A stretch of DNA of 50,167 nt from Phocaeicola faecicola (GTDB lineage: Bacteria > Bacteroidota > Bacteroidia > Bacteroidales > Bacteroidaceae). The notes beneath the pieces are model-generated. The model made no database searches. It saw nothing but the letters and a program-made list of their open reading frames with translations, and had not been told where the DNA came from. Where the stretch lies: assembly GCF_013618865.1 (NCBI RefSeq), contig NZ_JABSOE010000033.1:1-50167 (forward strand). The letters run 5' to 3'. Shown one piece after another: positions 33,562-42,289 of this stretch (position 1 is its first letter; every line of letters starts with the position of its first letter). Both the position numbers and the translations under genes were made by a program.

Positions 33562-35598
33562 ATGAATTCAAAAGATCAAAATACCTCGCTGTTTCAAAAG
33601 GATCAGGTCATGGAAAGCCTGAAACAGTCATTTGTAAAGCTGAATCCGAAAATGATGGTCAAGAACCCTATCATGTTTACTGTGGAAGTGTCAACCGTAA
33701 TCATGGGATTCGTCACCGTTTACTCAGCATTCAGCACCTCACAGGGTTCGTTCACTTATAACCTGTGGATATTTGTCATACTTTTCCTGACATTATTGTT
33801 CGCCAATTTTGCCGAAGCGATAGCCGAGGCCCGCGGTAAAGCACAGGCAGACAGTTTGCGCAAGACCCGTGAAGAAACTCCTGTCAAACTTATTGTAAAC
33901 GGTAAAGTAACGACAGTGAGCAGTTCGCAGCTCAAAAAAGGAGATATCTTTGAATGTGAGGCGGGTGATGTCATTCCGGCAGACGGTGAAATCATTGAGG
34001 GACTGGCATCCATCGATGAAAGTGCTATCACCGGTGAATCTGCTCCGGTAATCCGCGAAGCCGGTGGCGACAAGAGTTCCGTAACGGGTGGTACTAAAGT
34101 CCTTTCCGACCACATCAGGGCAGTGGTGACAACCCAGCCCGGCGAGAGTTTTCTGGATAAGATGATTGCACTGGTCGAGGGAGCAAGCCGTCAGAAGACG
34201 CCGAATGAGATTGCACTTACCATCCTTTTAGCCGTATTTACACTGGTGTTCCTCGTCGTTTGCATCACTCTTAAACCGCTGGCCGACTATTCCGGCACCG
34301 TCATTACCATAGCCGCATTCCTCTCCCTTTTTGTCTGCCTGATACCGACTACGATCGGCGGTCTGCTTTCCGCAATCGGTATCGCCGGAATGGACCGGGC
34401 CTTACGGGCAAATGTCATCACCAAATCAGGCAAGGCGGTTGAAACGGCCGGAGATATCGACACCCTACTGCTCGACAAGACCGGAACCATCACCATCGGC
34501 AACCGGAAGGCTACAGCTTTTTATCCGGTTGCAGGTCTTGACAAACGCAGGTTTATCGAAGCGTGCATGCTGTCTTCCGCATCAGACGATACCCCGGAAG
34601 GAAAGTCTATCATAGAGTTGGGACGGGAACAGGGACTGCGTATGCGCAACCTGCACACAGAAGGCGCTCATATGATCCGGTTTACGGCAGAGACCAAATG
34701 CTCGGGAATCAACTTAGCGGACGGTACTCAAATCCGAAAAGGGGCATTCGATGCAATTCGTACGATTGTAAGCGAGGCAGGAAATGAATTTCCTGAAGAG
34801 ACCGAGGAAATCATCAGGCGGATTACCAGCAATGGAGGTACCCCGCTGGTGGTATGCATCAATAAGGAAATCGCCGGCGTGATTGAGTTGCAGGATATTA
34901 TCAAGCCGGGCATCCGGGAACGTTTTGAACGCTTGCGCAAGATGGGAGTAAAAACCGTCATGGTGACCGGTGACAACCCACTGACGGCAAAGTATATTGC
35001 CGAAAAAGCCGGAGTTGATGATTTCATTGCGGAGGCCAAACCGGAAGATAAGATGAATTACATCAAGAAGGAACAGGCTGCGGGTAAACTGGTTGCCATG
35101 ATGGGTGACGGAACCAACGATGCCCCGGCGCTTGCACAAGCTAACGTAGGAGTAGCCATGAACAGTGGCACTCAGGCGGCTAAAGAGGCCGGCAACATGG
35201 TCGACCTTGACAACGACCCTACCAAACTGATAGAGATTGTCGAAATCGGCAAACAGCTGCTGATGACACGTGGCACACTTACCACCTTCTCCATCGCCAA
35301 CGATGTAGCCAAGTATTTTGCCATCATCCCCGCACTGTTCATGGTTTCCGTCCCGCAGCTTGGAGCACTTAACATCATGGGATTACACAGTCCTGAGAGT
35401 GCCATCCTTTCTGCCATCATATTCAATGCCATCATCATCCCTATCCTCATACCGCTGGCACTTAAAGGAGTGGAATACAAGCCGATTGGAGCCAGTGCCC
35501 TACTCCGCAGAAACCTGCTTATCTATGGAGTGGGCGGTATTATCGCACCTTTCGCAGGGATTAAACTGATAGATTTATTCGTAGGGTTATTTTTCTGA
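33562..35598 (+). CDS. kdpB: K+-transporting ATPase, KdpB (catalytic P-type ATPase subunit)
   Basis: 678 residues from ATG 33562 (MNSKDQNTSLFQKDQ); the longer frame from 33523 is not needed. The phosphorylation motif DKTGT is at Asp305. Other motifs: TGES in the actuator loop (about residue 159), KGAFDAIR in the nucleotide domain, MVTGDNPLTAKYIAEKAGVDD, and MMGDGTNDAPALAQANVGVAMNSGTQAAKEA in the hinge. PTTIGGLLSAIGIAGMDR (about 263-280) is the KdpB membrane signature. It couples ATP hydrolysis to K+ import through KdpA. kdpC starts 24 bp later. Confidence 0.98.
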   Translation: MNSKDQNTSLFQKDQVMESLKQSFVKLNPKMMVKNPIMFTVEVSTVIMGFVTVYSAFSTSQGSFTYNLWIFVILFLTLLFANFAEAIAEARGKAQADSLRKTREETPVKLIVNGKVTTVSSSQLKKGDIFECEAGDVIPADGEIIEGLASIDESAITGESAPVIREAGGDKSSVTGGTKVLSDHIRAVVTTQPGESFLDKMIALVEGASRQKTPNEIALTILLAVFTLVFLVVCITLKPLADYSGTVITIAAFLSLFVCLIPTTIGGLLSAIGIAGMDRALRANVITKSGKAVETAGDIDTLLLDKTGTITIGNRKATAFYPVAGLDKRRFIEACMLSSASDDTPEGKSIIELGREQGLRMRNLHTEGAHMIRFTAETKCSGINLADGTQIRKGAFDAIRTIVSEAGNEFPEETEEIIRRITSNGGTPLVVCINKEIAGVIELQDIIKPGIRERFERLRKMGVKTVMVTGDNPLTAKYIAEKAGVDDFIAEAKPEDKMNYIKKEQAAGKLVAMMGDGTNDAPALAQANVGVAMNSGTQAAKEAGNMVDLDNDPTKLIEIVEIGKQLLMTRGTLTTFSIANDVAKYFAIIPALFMVSVPQLGALNIMGLHSPESAILSAIIFNAIIIPILIPLALKGVEYKPIGASALLRRNLLIYGVGGIIAPFAGIKLIDLFVGLFF

Positions 35599-35622
35599 TA
35601 ATTAAAACAAATACAGACAGTT

Positions 35623-36210
35623 ATGAAAAATTTAATGAAATCAGTCCGGATTACACTGGCATTCTGTGCCTTATTTTCGGTCAGTTATATATTGGTATTA
35701 TGGATTTTCGCTCAGTTTGCCGCTCCCGGTGAAGGAGGAAATGCGGAAACAGTAACACTCAACGGCAAAGTTGTCGGTGCTGCAAACGTGGGACAGGTTT
35801 TTACGAAAGACGTATTCTTCTGGGGCAGACCTTCGTGTGCAGGCAGCGGGTATGACGGCACGAGTGCTGCAGGCAGCAACAAGGGGGCTACCAACGAGGA
35901 ATATCTGAAAGTAGTGGAAGCCAGAATTGATACATTTCTGATTCATCATCCTTACCTGAAACGCGAGGACGTTCCTGCGGAAATGGTGACCGCAAGTGCC
36001 TCCGGTCTTGATCCTGACATCACCCCTGAATGTGCATATGTCCAGGTAAGACGGGTTGCAGAGGCCAGAGGAATGAGTGAGGCTGATGTGAAGGCCATCG
36101 TCGACAAGATGATAGAAAAGCCCTTGTGGGGCATCTTCGGACCAGCAAAAATCAATGTGCTGAAACTGAACGTTGCATTGGAGGAAGCAAATCCGACCGT
36201 AGGCCAATAA
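35623..36210 (+). CDS. kdpC: K+-transporting ATPase, KdpC
   Basis: 195 residues. One N-terminal transmembrane helix (about 9-31) and a periplasmic domain with GQVFTKDVFFWGRPSCAGSGYDG (the KdpC signature FxxRPSA, here with Cys) and ASGLDPDITPECAYVQVRRVAEARG. KdpC is needed for assembly and raises ATP affinity of KdpB. Last structural gene of the kdp operon. A dyad/enhancer element and then the trkH promoter follow. Confidence 0.97.
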   Translation: MKNLMKSVRITLAFCALFSVSYILVLWIFAQFAAPGEGGNAETVTLNGKVVGAANVGQVFTKDVFFWGRPSCAGSGYDGTSAAGSNKGATNEEYLKVVEARIDTFLIHHPYLKREDVPAEMVTASASGLDPDITPECAYVQVRRVAEARGMSEADVKAIVDKMIEKPLWGIFGPAKINVLKLNVALEEANPTVGQ

Positions 36211-36311
36211 ACAACCGGCTCCTTTCCACATGCCGGTTTGCAGTTGACGGTCCATGACCGTACCTGCCTTGCAGCGGATTCGGCCTGGGATGGCAATGGC
36301 CAGTCAGTATC

Positions 36312-36356
36312 CCCCTTCTCATTTTGAAGATTCAAGTTTATCAAAATGAGAAGGGG
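36312..36356 (+). promoter_or_regulatory. Dyad after kdpC: candidate trkH enhancer, possibly also a terminator
   Basis: CCCCTTCTCATTTTGA (36312-36327) and TCAAAATGAGAAGGGG (36341-36356) form a 16-bp perfect inverted repeat. The right arm lies within TTTATCAAAATGAGAAG (36337-36353), 16/17 identical to the kdp element and 76 bp from the trkH sigma-54 -24 site. No T-run follows, so termination is less likely than protein binding. Confidence 0.65.
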
Positions 36357-36428
36357 AATTTGCCTTTACTCCATCCCGTATTTCAATAAAGACCTATCAA
36401 TTAACACATTACAAACTGAGGAATCCAG

Positions 36429-36444
36429 TGGCATGCGTTTTGCC
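36429..36444 (+). promoter_or_regulatory. Sigma-54 promoter of trkH
   Basis: TGGCATGCGTTTTGCC fits the -24/-12 consensus, with GG and GC 10 nt apart. Transcription would begin near 36455. That makes ATG 36470 the better start, because ATG 36461 would leave only about 6 nt of leader. Confidence 0.75.
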
Positions 36445-36469
36445 TATCTGTCGACAAAAGATGTTATAT

Positions 36470-37975
36470 ATGGAAGAGATTCATCAAACCAATTCGTTAT
36501 CATTCAAAAACAGGAAAGACGGACTGATTAATTTCGGAACTGTCTCTTATGTCCTGGGCATACTGATCTTAGTTGAAGCCGGGTTGTTTGCCATCTGCGC
36601 AGGGGTATCGGCCCTTTATCATGAAAGCAGCTATATCCATTTTATATGGACGATGTTAATCAATATCGCCATCGGCGGAATAATGGTACTTGCCGGCAAC
36701 CGTAAAGGCAAGAATGTCTCCCGGCGTGATGGATATTGCATAGTAAGTATCTCGTGGATATTATTTACCCTCTTGGGCATGTTGCCATTCTATTTGAGCG
36801 GATATATTCCGTCCATTACCGATGCTTTCTTCGAAACCATGTCGGGTTTCACCACCACAGGAGCCACAATATTGAATGACATCGAATCTTTGCCGCATGG
36901 ATTGCTCTTCTGGCGCAGTTTCACACAATGGATCGGAGGCCTGGGCATTGTCCTTTTCACCATCGCTTTGCTGCCTTTGTTCAATGACAGCAGTCAGCAG
37001 CTTTTTCTATCGGAGGCTACAGGAGTGACACATGATAAAATTCATCCCCAAATCAAGGTCATGGCACGTTACCTGTGGCTGATCTATATCGGGCTGACCT
37101 TACTGGAGACGGTACTATTGATGCTGGGAGGCATGAATTTATTTGATGCGCTGTGCCAGTCCTTCGCCACTACGGCCACGGGCGGTTTCTCTACCAAGCA
37201 GGACAGCATCTCTTATTGGAACTCTCCGTATATAGAATATATCATCTCTGCGTTCATGATTTTATCGGGTGTCAACTTCTCTTTGTATTATTTTGCCCTG
37301 AAGGGGAAATACAGGAAATCAGTGAGGGACGGAGAATTGCACTGGTTCCTCATCTCGATAGCTTCCCTGACGATAATCATTGCATTTGCCTTGTTCGTAA
37401 CGGATTATTATGACCTGGAGACTGCCTTCCGTAAGGCCTTGTTTCAAGTGGCTACTGTCCATACATCGTGCGGATTTGCCACAGACGATTATAATTTATG
37501 GCCCCCGTTTACCTGGATGCTGCTTATTTTTGCCATGGTATCAGGGGGATGTACGGGGTCGACCAGCGGCGGCGTCAAAAACCTGCGCCTGCTGATCATG
37601 TTCCAGAACATCCGGAACCAGTTCAGGCAAATGCTGCACCCGAGAGCCATCCTGCCGGTACATATCAACAACGATCAGGTGCCTGTACAGACATCGGCGT
37701 TAGTGTATACATTCTTTACCACATACTTGATTTGCATCTTCATCGGCTGGACCTTATTGATGGGCCTGGGAGTGGGGCTGACGGAATCATTCAGTACCGT
37801 CATATCTGCCATAGGCAATGTGGGACCGGGACTGGGAGCTTACGGACCGGTTTATTCCTGGGCTTCTCTGCCCGATGCTGCCAAATGGGTTCTCTCTGCC
37901 TTGATGCTTATCGGACGATTGGAGATCTTCAGTGTACTGCTGCTGTTCGCTAAACGCTTCTGGGCCGATTATTAA
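36470..37975 (+). CDS. trkH: TrkH-family potassium uptake protein
   Basis: 501 residues from ATG 36470 (MEEIHQTNSLSF), chosen from the promoter position. Integral membrane protein with four selectivity loops: MSGFTTTGATIL (first), ATTATGGFSTK (second), TVHTSCGFATDDYN (third) and AIGNVGPGLGAYG (fourth). QWIGGLGIVLF is a family landmark. It moves K+ at lower affinity than Kdp, normally with a TrkA-type gating subunit, which is not encoded in this window. It is transcribed with the kdpD-like and kinase genes (61 and 11 bp gaps), so the sensor genes are probably induced together with transport. Confidence 0.93.
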   Translation: MEEIHQTNSLSFKNRKDGLINFGTVSYVLGILILVEAGLFAICAGVSALYHESSYIHFIWTMLINIAIGGIMVLAGNRKGKNVSRRDGYCIVSISWILFTLLGMLPFYLSGYIPSITDAFFETMSGFTTTGATILNDIESLPHGLLFWRSFTQWIGGLGIVLFTIALLPLFNDSSQQLFLSEATGVTHDKIHPQIKVMARYLWLIYIGLTLLETVLLMLGGMNLFDALCQSFATTATGGFSTKQDSISYWNSPYIEYIISAFMILSGVNFSLYYFALKGKYRKSVRDGELHWFLISIASLTIIIAFALFVTDYYDLETAFRKALFQVATVHTSCGFATDDYNLWPPFTWMLLIFAMVSGGCTGSTSGGVKNLRLLIMFQNIRNQFRQMLHPRAILPVHINNDQVPVQTSALVYTFFTTYLICIFIGWTLLMGLGVGLTESFSTVISAIGNVGPGLGAYGPVYSWASLPDAAKWVLSALMLIGRLEIFSVLLLFAKRFWADY

Positions 37976-38035
37976 TCCCTGGCAATCACTCGTTTTAAAT
38001 TTACTGACTGGATATACCTAAATTCTTATACAACC

Positions 38036-39163
38036 ATGGCGAATAAAGAGGAAAATGTACGGCATTTCTTAAACCTGATCAAGCGCTCACAAAGAGGTGT
38101 TTTCAAAATCTATATCGGCATGATTGCCGGCGTCGGAAAGACGTACAAGATGTTGCAGGAAGCTCATGAAATGCTGGACAACGGAATTGACGTACAGATT
38201 GGTTATGTGGAGACGCATGGACGTGCCGGTACAGAAGCGCTGCTGGAAGGATTGCCCGTCATTCCCCGCAAGAAGATTTTCTACAAGGGAAAAGAACTGG
38301 AAGAGATGGATCTGGATGCCATTCTTCAATTGCATCCGGAGCTGGTAATCGTGGACGAGCTTGCGCATACCAACGTGGATGGCTGCAGAAATGCCAAACG
38401 GTGGCAAGACGTAATGGACCTTTTGGAGGCGGGCATTAACGTGATATCGGCTGTAAACATCCAACATATCGAAAGTCTGAACGAGGACATCAAGGGAATT
38501 GCCGGAATTGAAGTAAAGGAACGGATTCCCGACAAGGTTCTGGAAGAAGCGGACGAGGTGGTAAATATAGACTTGACCGCGGAGGAACTGATCAATCGCC
38601 TGAAAGCCGGGAAAATATACAGGACAGAGAAAATACAAACGGCCCTCAGTAATTTTTTCAAGACGGAAAACATTCTTCAGTTACGGGAGCTAGCCCTTAA
38701 AGAAGTGGCGTTCCGGGTTGAAAAGAAAGTCGAGACAGAAGTGACTCCCGAAGAAAAAGCCGTTCACAGAGAACTGTATCTCGCCTGCATCAGCAGCAAT
38801 GAAAAAACGCCGAGGCACATCATACGCCGTACCGCACGGCTTGCGTCGCGATACGGTACCGATTTTATGGCTTTGTATGTTCAAAGACCTTCTGAAAGTC
38901 CTGACAGAATCAACCTCACTGTTCAAAGGCATTTGCTGAACCACTTTAAACTGGTGACCGAGCTGGGAGGTGAACTGATACAGGTGGCATCATCCGACGT
39001 GATACAGACGATTATCGATGTCTGCCGTGAACGCCATGTCACCACAGTGTGTATCGGACAACCCGATTTGAACTGGAGCAAGATTTTTAAAATACACCGT
39101 TATGGATATTTTCTTAAAAATCTTTCAGAAATGGATATAAAATTGATTATCTTTCCGCAATAA
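38036..39163 (+). CDS. KdpD sensor half (KdpD N-terminal plus Usp domains), no kinase
   Basis: 375 residues. The N-terminal KdpD domain (about 18-225) has IGMIAGVGKTYKMLQEAHEM (Walker A), YVETHGRAGTEALLEGL, and LVIVDELAHTN (Walker B type), plus NVQHIESLN-like VNIQHIESLN. A universal-stress-protein-like domain follows (about 250-372, YLACISSNEKTPRHIIRRTARL). The protein then stops, whereas E. coli KdpD continues for another 500 residues with four membrane helices and the kinase. It probably senses intracellular K+ or nucleotide state and acts on the adjacent kinase, whose gene starts 11 bp later. Confidence 0.92.
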   Translation: MANKEENVRHFLNLIKRSQRGVFKIYIGMIAGVGKTYKMLQEAHEMLDNGIDVQIGYVETHGRAGTEALLEGLPVIPRKKIFYKGKELEEMDLDAILQLHPELVIVDELAHTNVDGCRNAKRWQDVMDLLEAGINVISAVNIQHIESLNEDIKGIAGIEVKERIPDKVLEEADEVVNIDLTAEELINRLKAGKIYRTEKIQTALSNFFKTENILQLRELALKEVAFRVEKKVETEVTPEEKAVHRELYLACISSNEKTPRHIIRRTARLASRYGTDFMALYVQRPSESPDRINLTVQRHLLNHFKLVTELGGELIQVASSDVIQTIIDVCRERHVTTVCIGQPDLNWSKIFKIHRYGYFLKNLSEMDIKLIIFPQ

Positions 39164-39173
39164 AAACTATGTT

Positions 39174-40634
39174 ATGAATATCAAGACAAAACTGACCCTC
39201 GCAATAGGAGCACTTGTTGCCATGATTGTGCTTCTGGTCTCGCTTTCTATTGTAAACCTGCAAATCCTGACGGCCACAGAGCCCAACAGTCCTGCTGCAG
39301 GTCCCGGACTGCAGCGCGCATTACTCTGGATCTCGTCTATCGGAGGCTTTTGCATCGTAATCGGTATTTTCATGCTGACGGTCCTTCCGTCTTATTTCAA
39401 CAAACCGATCAAGAGAATCATCGACGGGATAAAAGACATTGCCAACCATAATTATGATTGCCGCTTGAACCTGGAAAGCCATGAATTCGCAGAAGTTTCC
39501 GAGAATTTCAACCGGATGGCCAAACGGCTTGCGGATTATCATTCAAGTACACTGGCACAGATAAAGGCGGCAAAGAACTATATGGAAACCATTATCAACA
39601 GTGTGAAAGAACCGATTATCGGCTTGAACAATGAACTGACCATCTTATTCATCAACGATGAGGCCCTGAATGTCCTCAATTTAAAGCGGGAGGATGTCCT
39701 GCAGAAATCGGCTCAGGATATTTCCATACGCAATGACTTGTTACGACGGCTTATCCGCGAGCTGATGGACTCACAGAAGGAAGACAGCGGCAAAACCGGA
39801 AAGACGGAACCCTTGAAAATATATGCTGACAATAAGGAAAGTTACTTTCAGATGAAATGCATGCAGATAAACAAACCCGGGAAAAACAATTCGGGCAGTG
39901 TAAAAGAAGGGTATGTGATCATGCTGAAAAATATCACGGAGTTCAAGGAGCTGGACTCTGCGAAGACGACGTTCATCTCAACGATATCACACGAACTGAA
40001 AACACCTATTTCTGCCATTATGATGAGTCTGCAACTGCTCGAAGACAGTCGGGTCGGCGACTTGAATGACGAACAGAAAGAACTGGCACAAAGCATTCAG
40101 GACAACAGTGAGCGCTTGCTGAACATCACCGGCGAGTTGCTTAACATGACGCAGGTTGAATCGGGTAAACTACAGCTCAAGCCCCGCATCACCAAGCCGA
40201 TAGAACTGATTGAATATGCCATCAAGGCCAACCGGGTGCAAGCAGAGAAATTCAACATTCAGATTGAAGTACAATATCCGGAGAATAAAATCGGTAAGTT
40301 GTTTGTAGACAGCGAAAAGATTGCATGGGTACTGACGAACCTGCTGTCGAATGCCATCCGTTATTCTCCCGAAAACGGCCGGATCATTATCGGTACCCGC
40401 CAGACGGATGACAATTACATTGAAATGTATGTGCGCGATTTCGGCAAGGGCATAGATCCTCGCTATCACCAGAGTATCTTCGATCATTATTTCCGGGTTC
40501 CGGGTACCAAAGTGCAAGGCAGCGGACTCGGACTGTCTATCTCGAAAGATTTCGTGGAGGCACATGGAGGCACTTTGACCGTAGAAAGTGAAATCGGAAA
40601 AGGCAGCTGTTTTACCTTACGCCTGAAGGCTTGA
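39174..40634 (+). CDS. Membrane histidine kinase (HAMP-PAS-HisKA-HATPase)
   Basis: 486 residues. Two transmembrane helices (about 8-30 and 50-72) enclose a periplasmic loop of only some 20 residues. A HAMP-like linker (74-125) and a PAS-like domain (about 135-255, with NSVKEPIIGLNNELTILFIN) follow. Next are the HisKA phosphoacceptor His273 in FISTISHELKTPIS and the ATPase domain (NLLSNAIRYSP; DFGKGI; GSGLGLSISKDFVEAHGG). The small loop suggests it takes its signal from inside the cell or from the KdpD-like protein. Probable partner: the NtrC-type regulator, convergent across a shared terminator. Confidence 0.93.
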   Translation: MNIKTKLTLAIGALVAMIVLLVSLSIVNLQILTATEPNSPAAGPGLQRALLWISSIGGFCIVIGIFMLTVLPSYFNKPIKRIIDGIKDIANHNYDCRLNLESHEFAEVSENFNRMAKRLADYHSSTLAQIKAAKNYMETIINSVKEPIIGLNNELTILFINDEALNVLNLKREDVLQKSAQDISIRNDLLRRLIRELMDSQKEDSGKTGKTEPLKIYADNKESYFQMKCMQINKPGKNNSGSVKEGYVIMLKNITEFKELDSAKTTFISTISHELKTPISAIMMSLQLLEDSRVGDLNDEQKELAQSIQDNSERLLNITGELLNMTQVESGKLQLKPRITKPIELIEYAIKANRVQAEKFNIQIEVQYPENKIGKLFVDSEKIAWVLTNLLSNAIRYSPENGRIIIGTRQTDDNYIEMYVRDFGKGIDPRYHQSIFDHYFRVPGTKVQGSGLGLSISKDFVEAHGGTLTVESEIGKGSCFTLRLKA

Positions 40635-40666
40635 CGGGAGTCCATTCCCCCCTGCCCTTCATAAAG

Positions 40667-40715
40667 AAACCGTTTATAAGCAGACAAGAATTACCCGGCT
40701 GCTTATAAACGGTTT
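40667..40715. terminator. Bidirectional terminator between kinase and regulator genes
   Basis: AAACCGTTTATAAGCAG (40667-40683) and CTGCTTATAAACGGTTT (40699-40715) form a 17-bp perfect stem. T-rich or A-rich flanks on both sides suit termination of both converging genes. Confidence 0.85.
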
Positions 40716-40721
40716 GTTTGA

Positions 40722-42056
40722 TTATCCTACGTTGATTTTGTATGCTTCAATCTTACGATAAAGAGTGGCCAGTCCGATTTTCAATAAACGTGCGGTTTCT
40801 GTCTTGTTTCCATGGGTATATTGCAATACTTTTATAATATGCATCCGCTCAATTTCCGCCAGTTCAAAAGAATCCTTCGCCGGAGCCACTTCAGGTGTAC
40901 GCTTCTGTAAGTCGAGAGGCAAATCTTCAAAGCTAATCTGATTTTCCTCACACATGATAGAACATCTTTCGATGACATTCCGGAGTTCTCTTACGTTCCC
41001 TTTCCATTCAGCATTTTCCAATATCTTCAGCACCTCCGGAGATATTCCATTGATGTGCTTCTTCAGTTTATTGGCAAATTTCTCCAGAAACATATACGAC
41101 AAACTCTCAATATCGTCTTTTCGGTCCCGCAACGGAGGCAGGCTTATCTGAAAAACGGATAAGCGGAAGTACAGGTCCTCGCGGAAGTTGCCGTTCTCTA
41201 TCTCTTTCTTTAAATCCCGGTTGGTAGCGGATATCACCCTGACATCCACCTTAGTCGGCTTGGTATCCCCTATTTTGATGTACTCTCCGGTCTCCAGTAC
41301 ACGCAACAGCCTGGCCTGTAAGTCGAAAGCCATTTCACCGATCTCGTCCAGGAAAATGGTTCCATGATTGGCCACCTCAAATAACCCCTTCTTGTCTTTC
41401 AGGGCCCCCGTGAAAGCACCGGCCTTATAACCAAACAGCTCGCTTTCCAGCAAATCTTTACTGAAAGCAGAACAGTTGATGTCTACAATAGGATATGCTG
41501 CCCGTTGACTGGCCTGATGAATGGCATGCGCAAAGACTTCCTTCCCCGTACCGGTCTCTCCGGTCAGCAATACAGCCGCATCCGTCTTCGATACTTTCTG
41601 CGCCAGCGAGATGGCCTGGGTCAGCGCTTTTGATTTTCCGACAATCGAATCAAAAGAATAAGCTACTGAAGCTGACTTTTTCCCCTTCTTTTTCTCGGTC
41701 TCATCCACCGCACGATTGATGGTAGGAATGATTTTACGGTTGTCATCCCCCTTGGTGATATAGTCGAACGCCCCATTCTTGATAGCCTGTACCCCGTCTT
41801 GAATATTACCGTGTGCAGTCAGCAGTATGATTGCAGCCTCATTAGCGTATTTTTTGATATCCAGAATAAAATCAACGCCATTACCATCGGGTAAGAACAC
41901 GTCGCAAAGAATGACATCATAGGATTGTTTCTGCAATTGCTGCAATGCATCCCCGCAGCAACTTGCAGTCAATACCTTGTAACCTTCCAGTTCTATCATT
42001 CGAGCCAACAGCTTACGAATAGGTTCTTCGTCATCAATTACTAAAATTTGTACCAT
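40722..42056 (-). CDS. NtrC-type sigma-54-dependent response regulator
   Basis: 444 residues. Receiver (1-120): DDE at 8-10, phosphoacceptor Asp52 in DVILCDVFLPDGNG, and LLTAHG. AAA+ domain (about 145-380): Walker A GETGTGKEVFAHAIH, the sigma-54 contact loop GAFTGA, Walker B TIFLDEIGEM, and arginine-finger region LPPLRDRKDDI. The C-terminal Fis-type helix-turn-helix (about 400-440) is HGNKTETARLLKIGLATLYRKI. It needs sigma-54 promoters, two of which precede kdp and trkH nearby. It is therefore the likely activator of both. Confidence 0.95.
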   Translation of the reverse strand: MVQILVIDDEEPIRKLLARMIELEGYKVLTASCCGDALQQLQKQSYDVILCDVFLPDGNGVDFILDIKKYANEAAIILLTAHGNIQDGVQAIKNGAFDYITKGDDNRKIIPTINRAVDETEKKKGKKSASVAYSFDSIVGKSKALTQAISLAQKVSKTDAAVLLTGETGTGKEVFAHAIHQASQRAAYPIVDINCSAFSKDLLESELFGYKAGAFTGALKDKKGLFEVANHGTIFLDEIGEMAFDLQARLLRVLETGEYIKIGDTKPTKVDVRVISATNRDLKKEIENGNFREDLYFRLSVFQISLPPLRDRKDDIESLSYMFLEKFANKLKKHINGISPEVLKILENAEWKGNVRELRNVIERCSIMCEENQISFEDLPLDLQKRTPEVAPAKDSFELAEIERMHIIKVLQYTHGNKTETARLLKIGLATLYRKIEAYKINVG

Positions 42057-42094
42057 AAACTGACTGATTTTTTATAAGTCTTTCTTATCAGTTA

Positions 42095-42102
42095 CAAAGA
42101 TA
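42095..42102 (-). promoter_or_regulatory. -7 element of the response-regulator gene
   Basis: On the minus strand TATCTTTG matches TAnnTTTG, giving a leader of about 30 nt before ATG 42056. The -33 element is not clear. The regulator gene is thus read from a primary-sigma promoter, separate from its targets. Confidence 0.55.
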
Positions 42103-42217
42103 CAATTTTATTAAATTGCAACGCATGTACCGTAGTGAGTTTAATGGCAATCATGCTTCCGGATGCAACCCTTCTGAAGGCATTTCCAGTAAATATCATT
42201 CCAGAATGAAAAAGAAA

Positions 42218-42248
42218 GGGCGCAAACCCTGTAGCTGGATTTGCGCCC
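42218..42248 (-). terminator. Terminator of the mannosidase operon
   Basis: GGGCGCAAA (42218-42226) pairs with TTTGCGCCC (42240-42248). On the minus strand the stem is followed by TTTCTTTTTC. It lies 42 bp past the GH92 stop. Confidence 0.85.
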
Positions 42249-42289
42249 GCTTCTTCCTGCATCTTTCGATACAATACCTGTATTACGGC

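Noticed and set aside
36312..36356. Reading the kdpC-trkH dyad as a plain terminator
   Set aside because: The stem is strong, but no T-run follows and one arm matches the kdp enhancer-like element at the same distance from a sigma-54 promoter.
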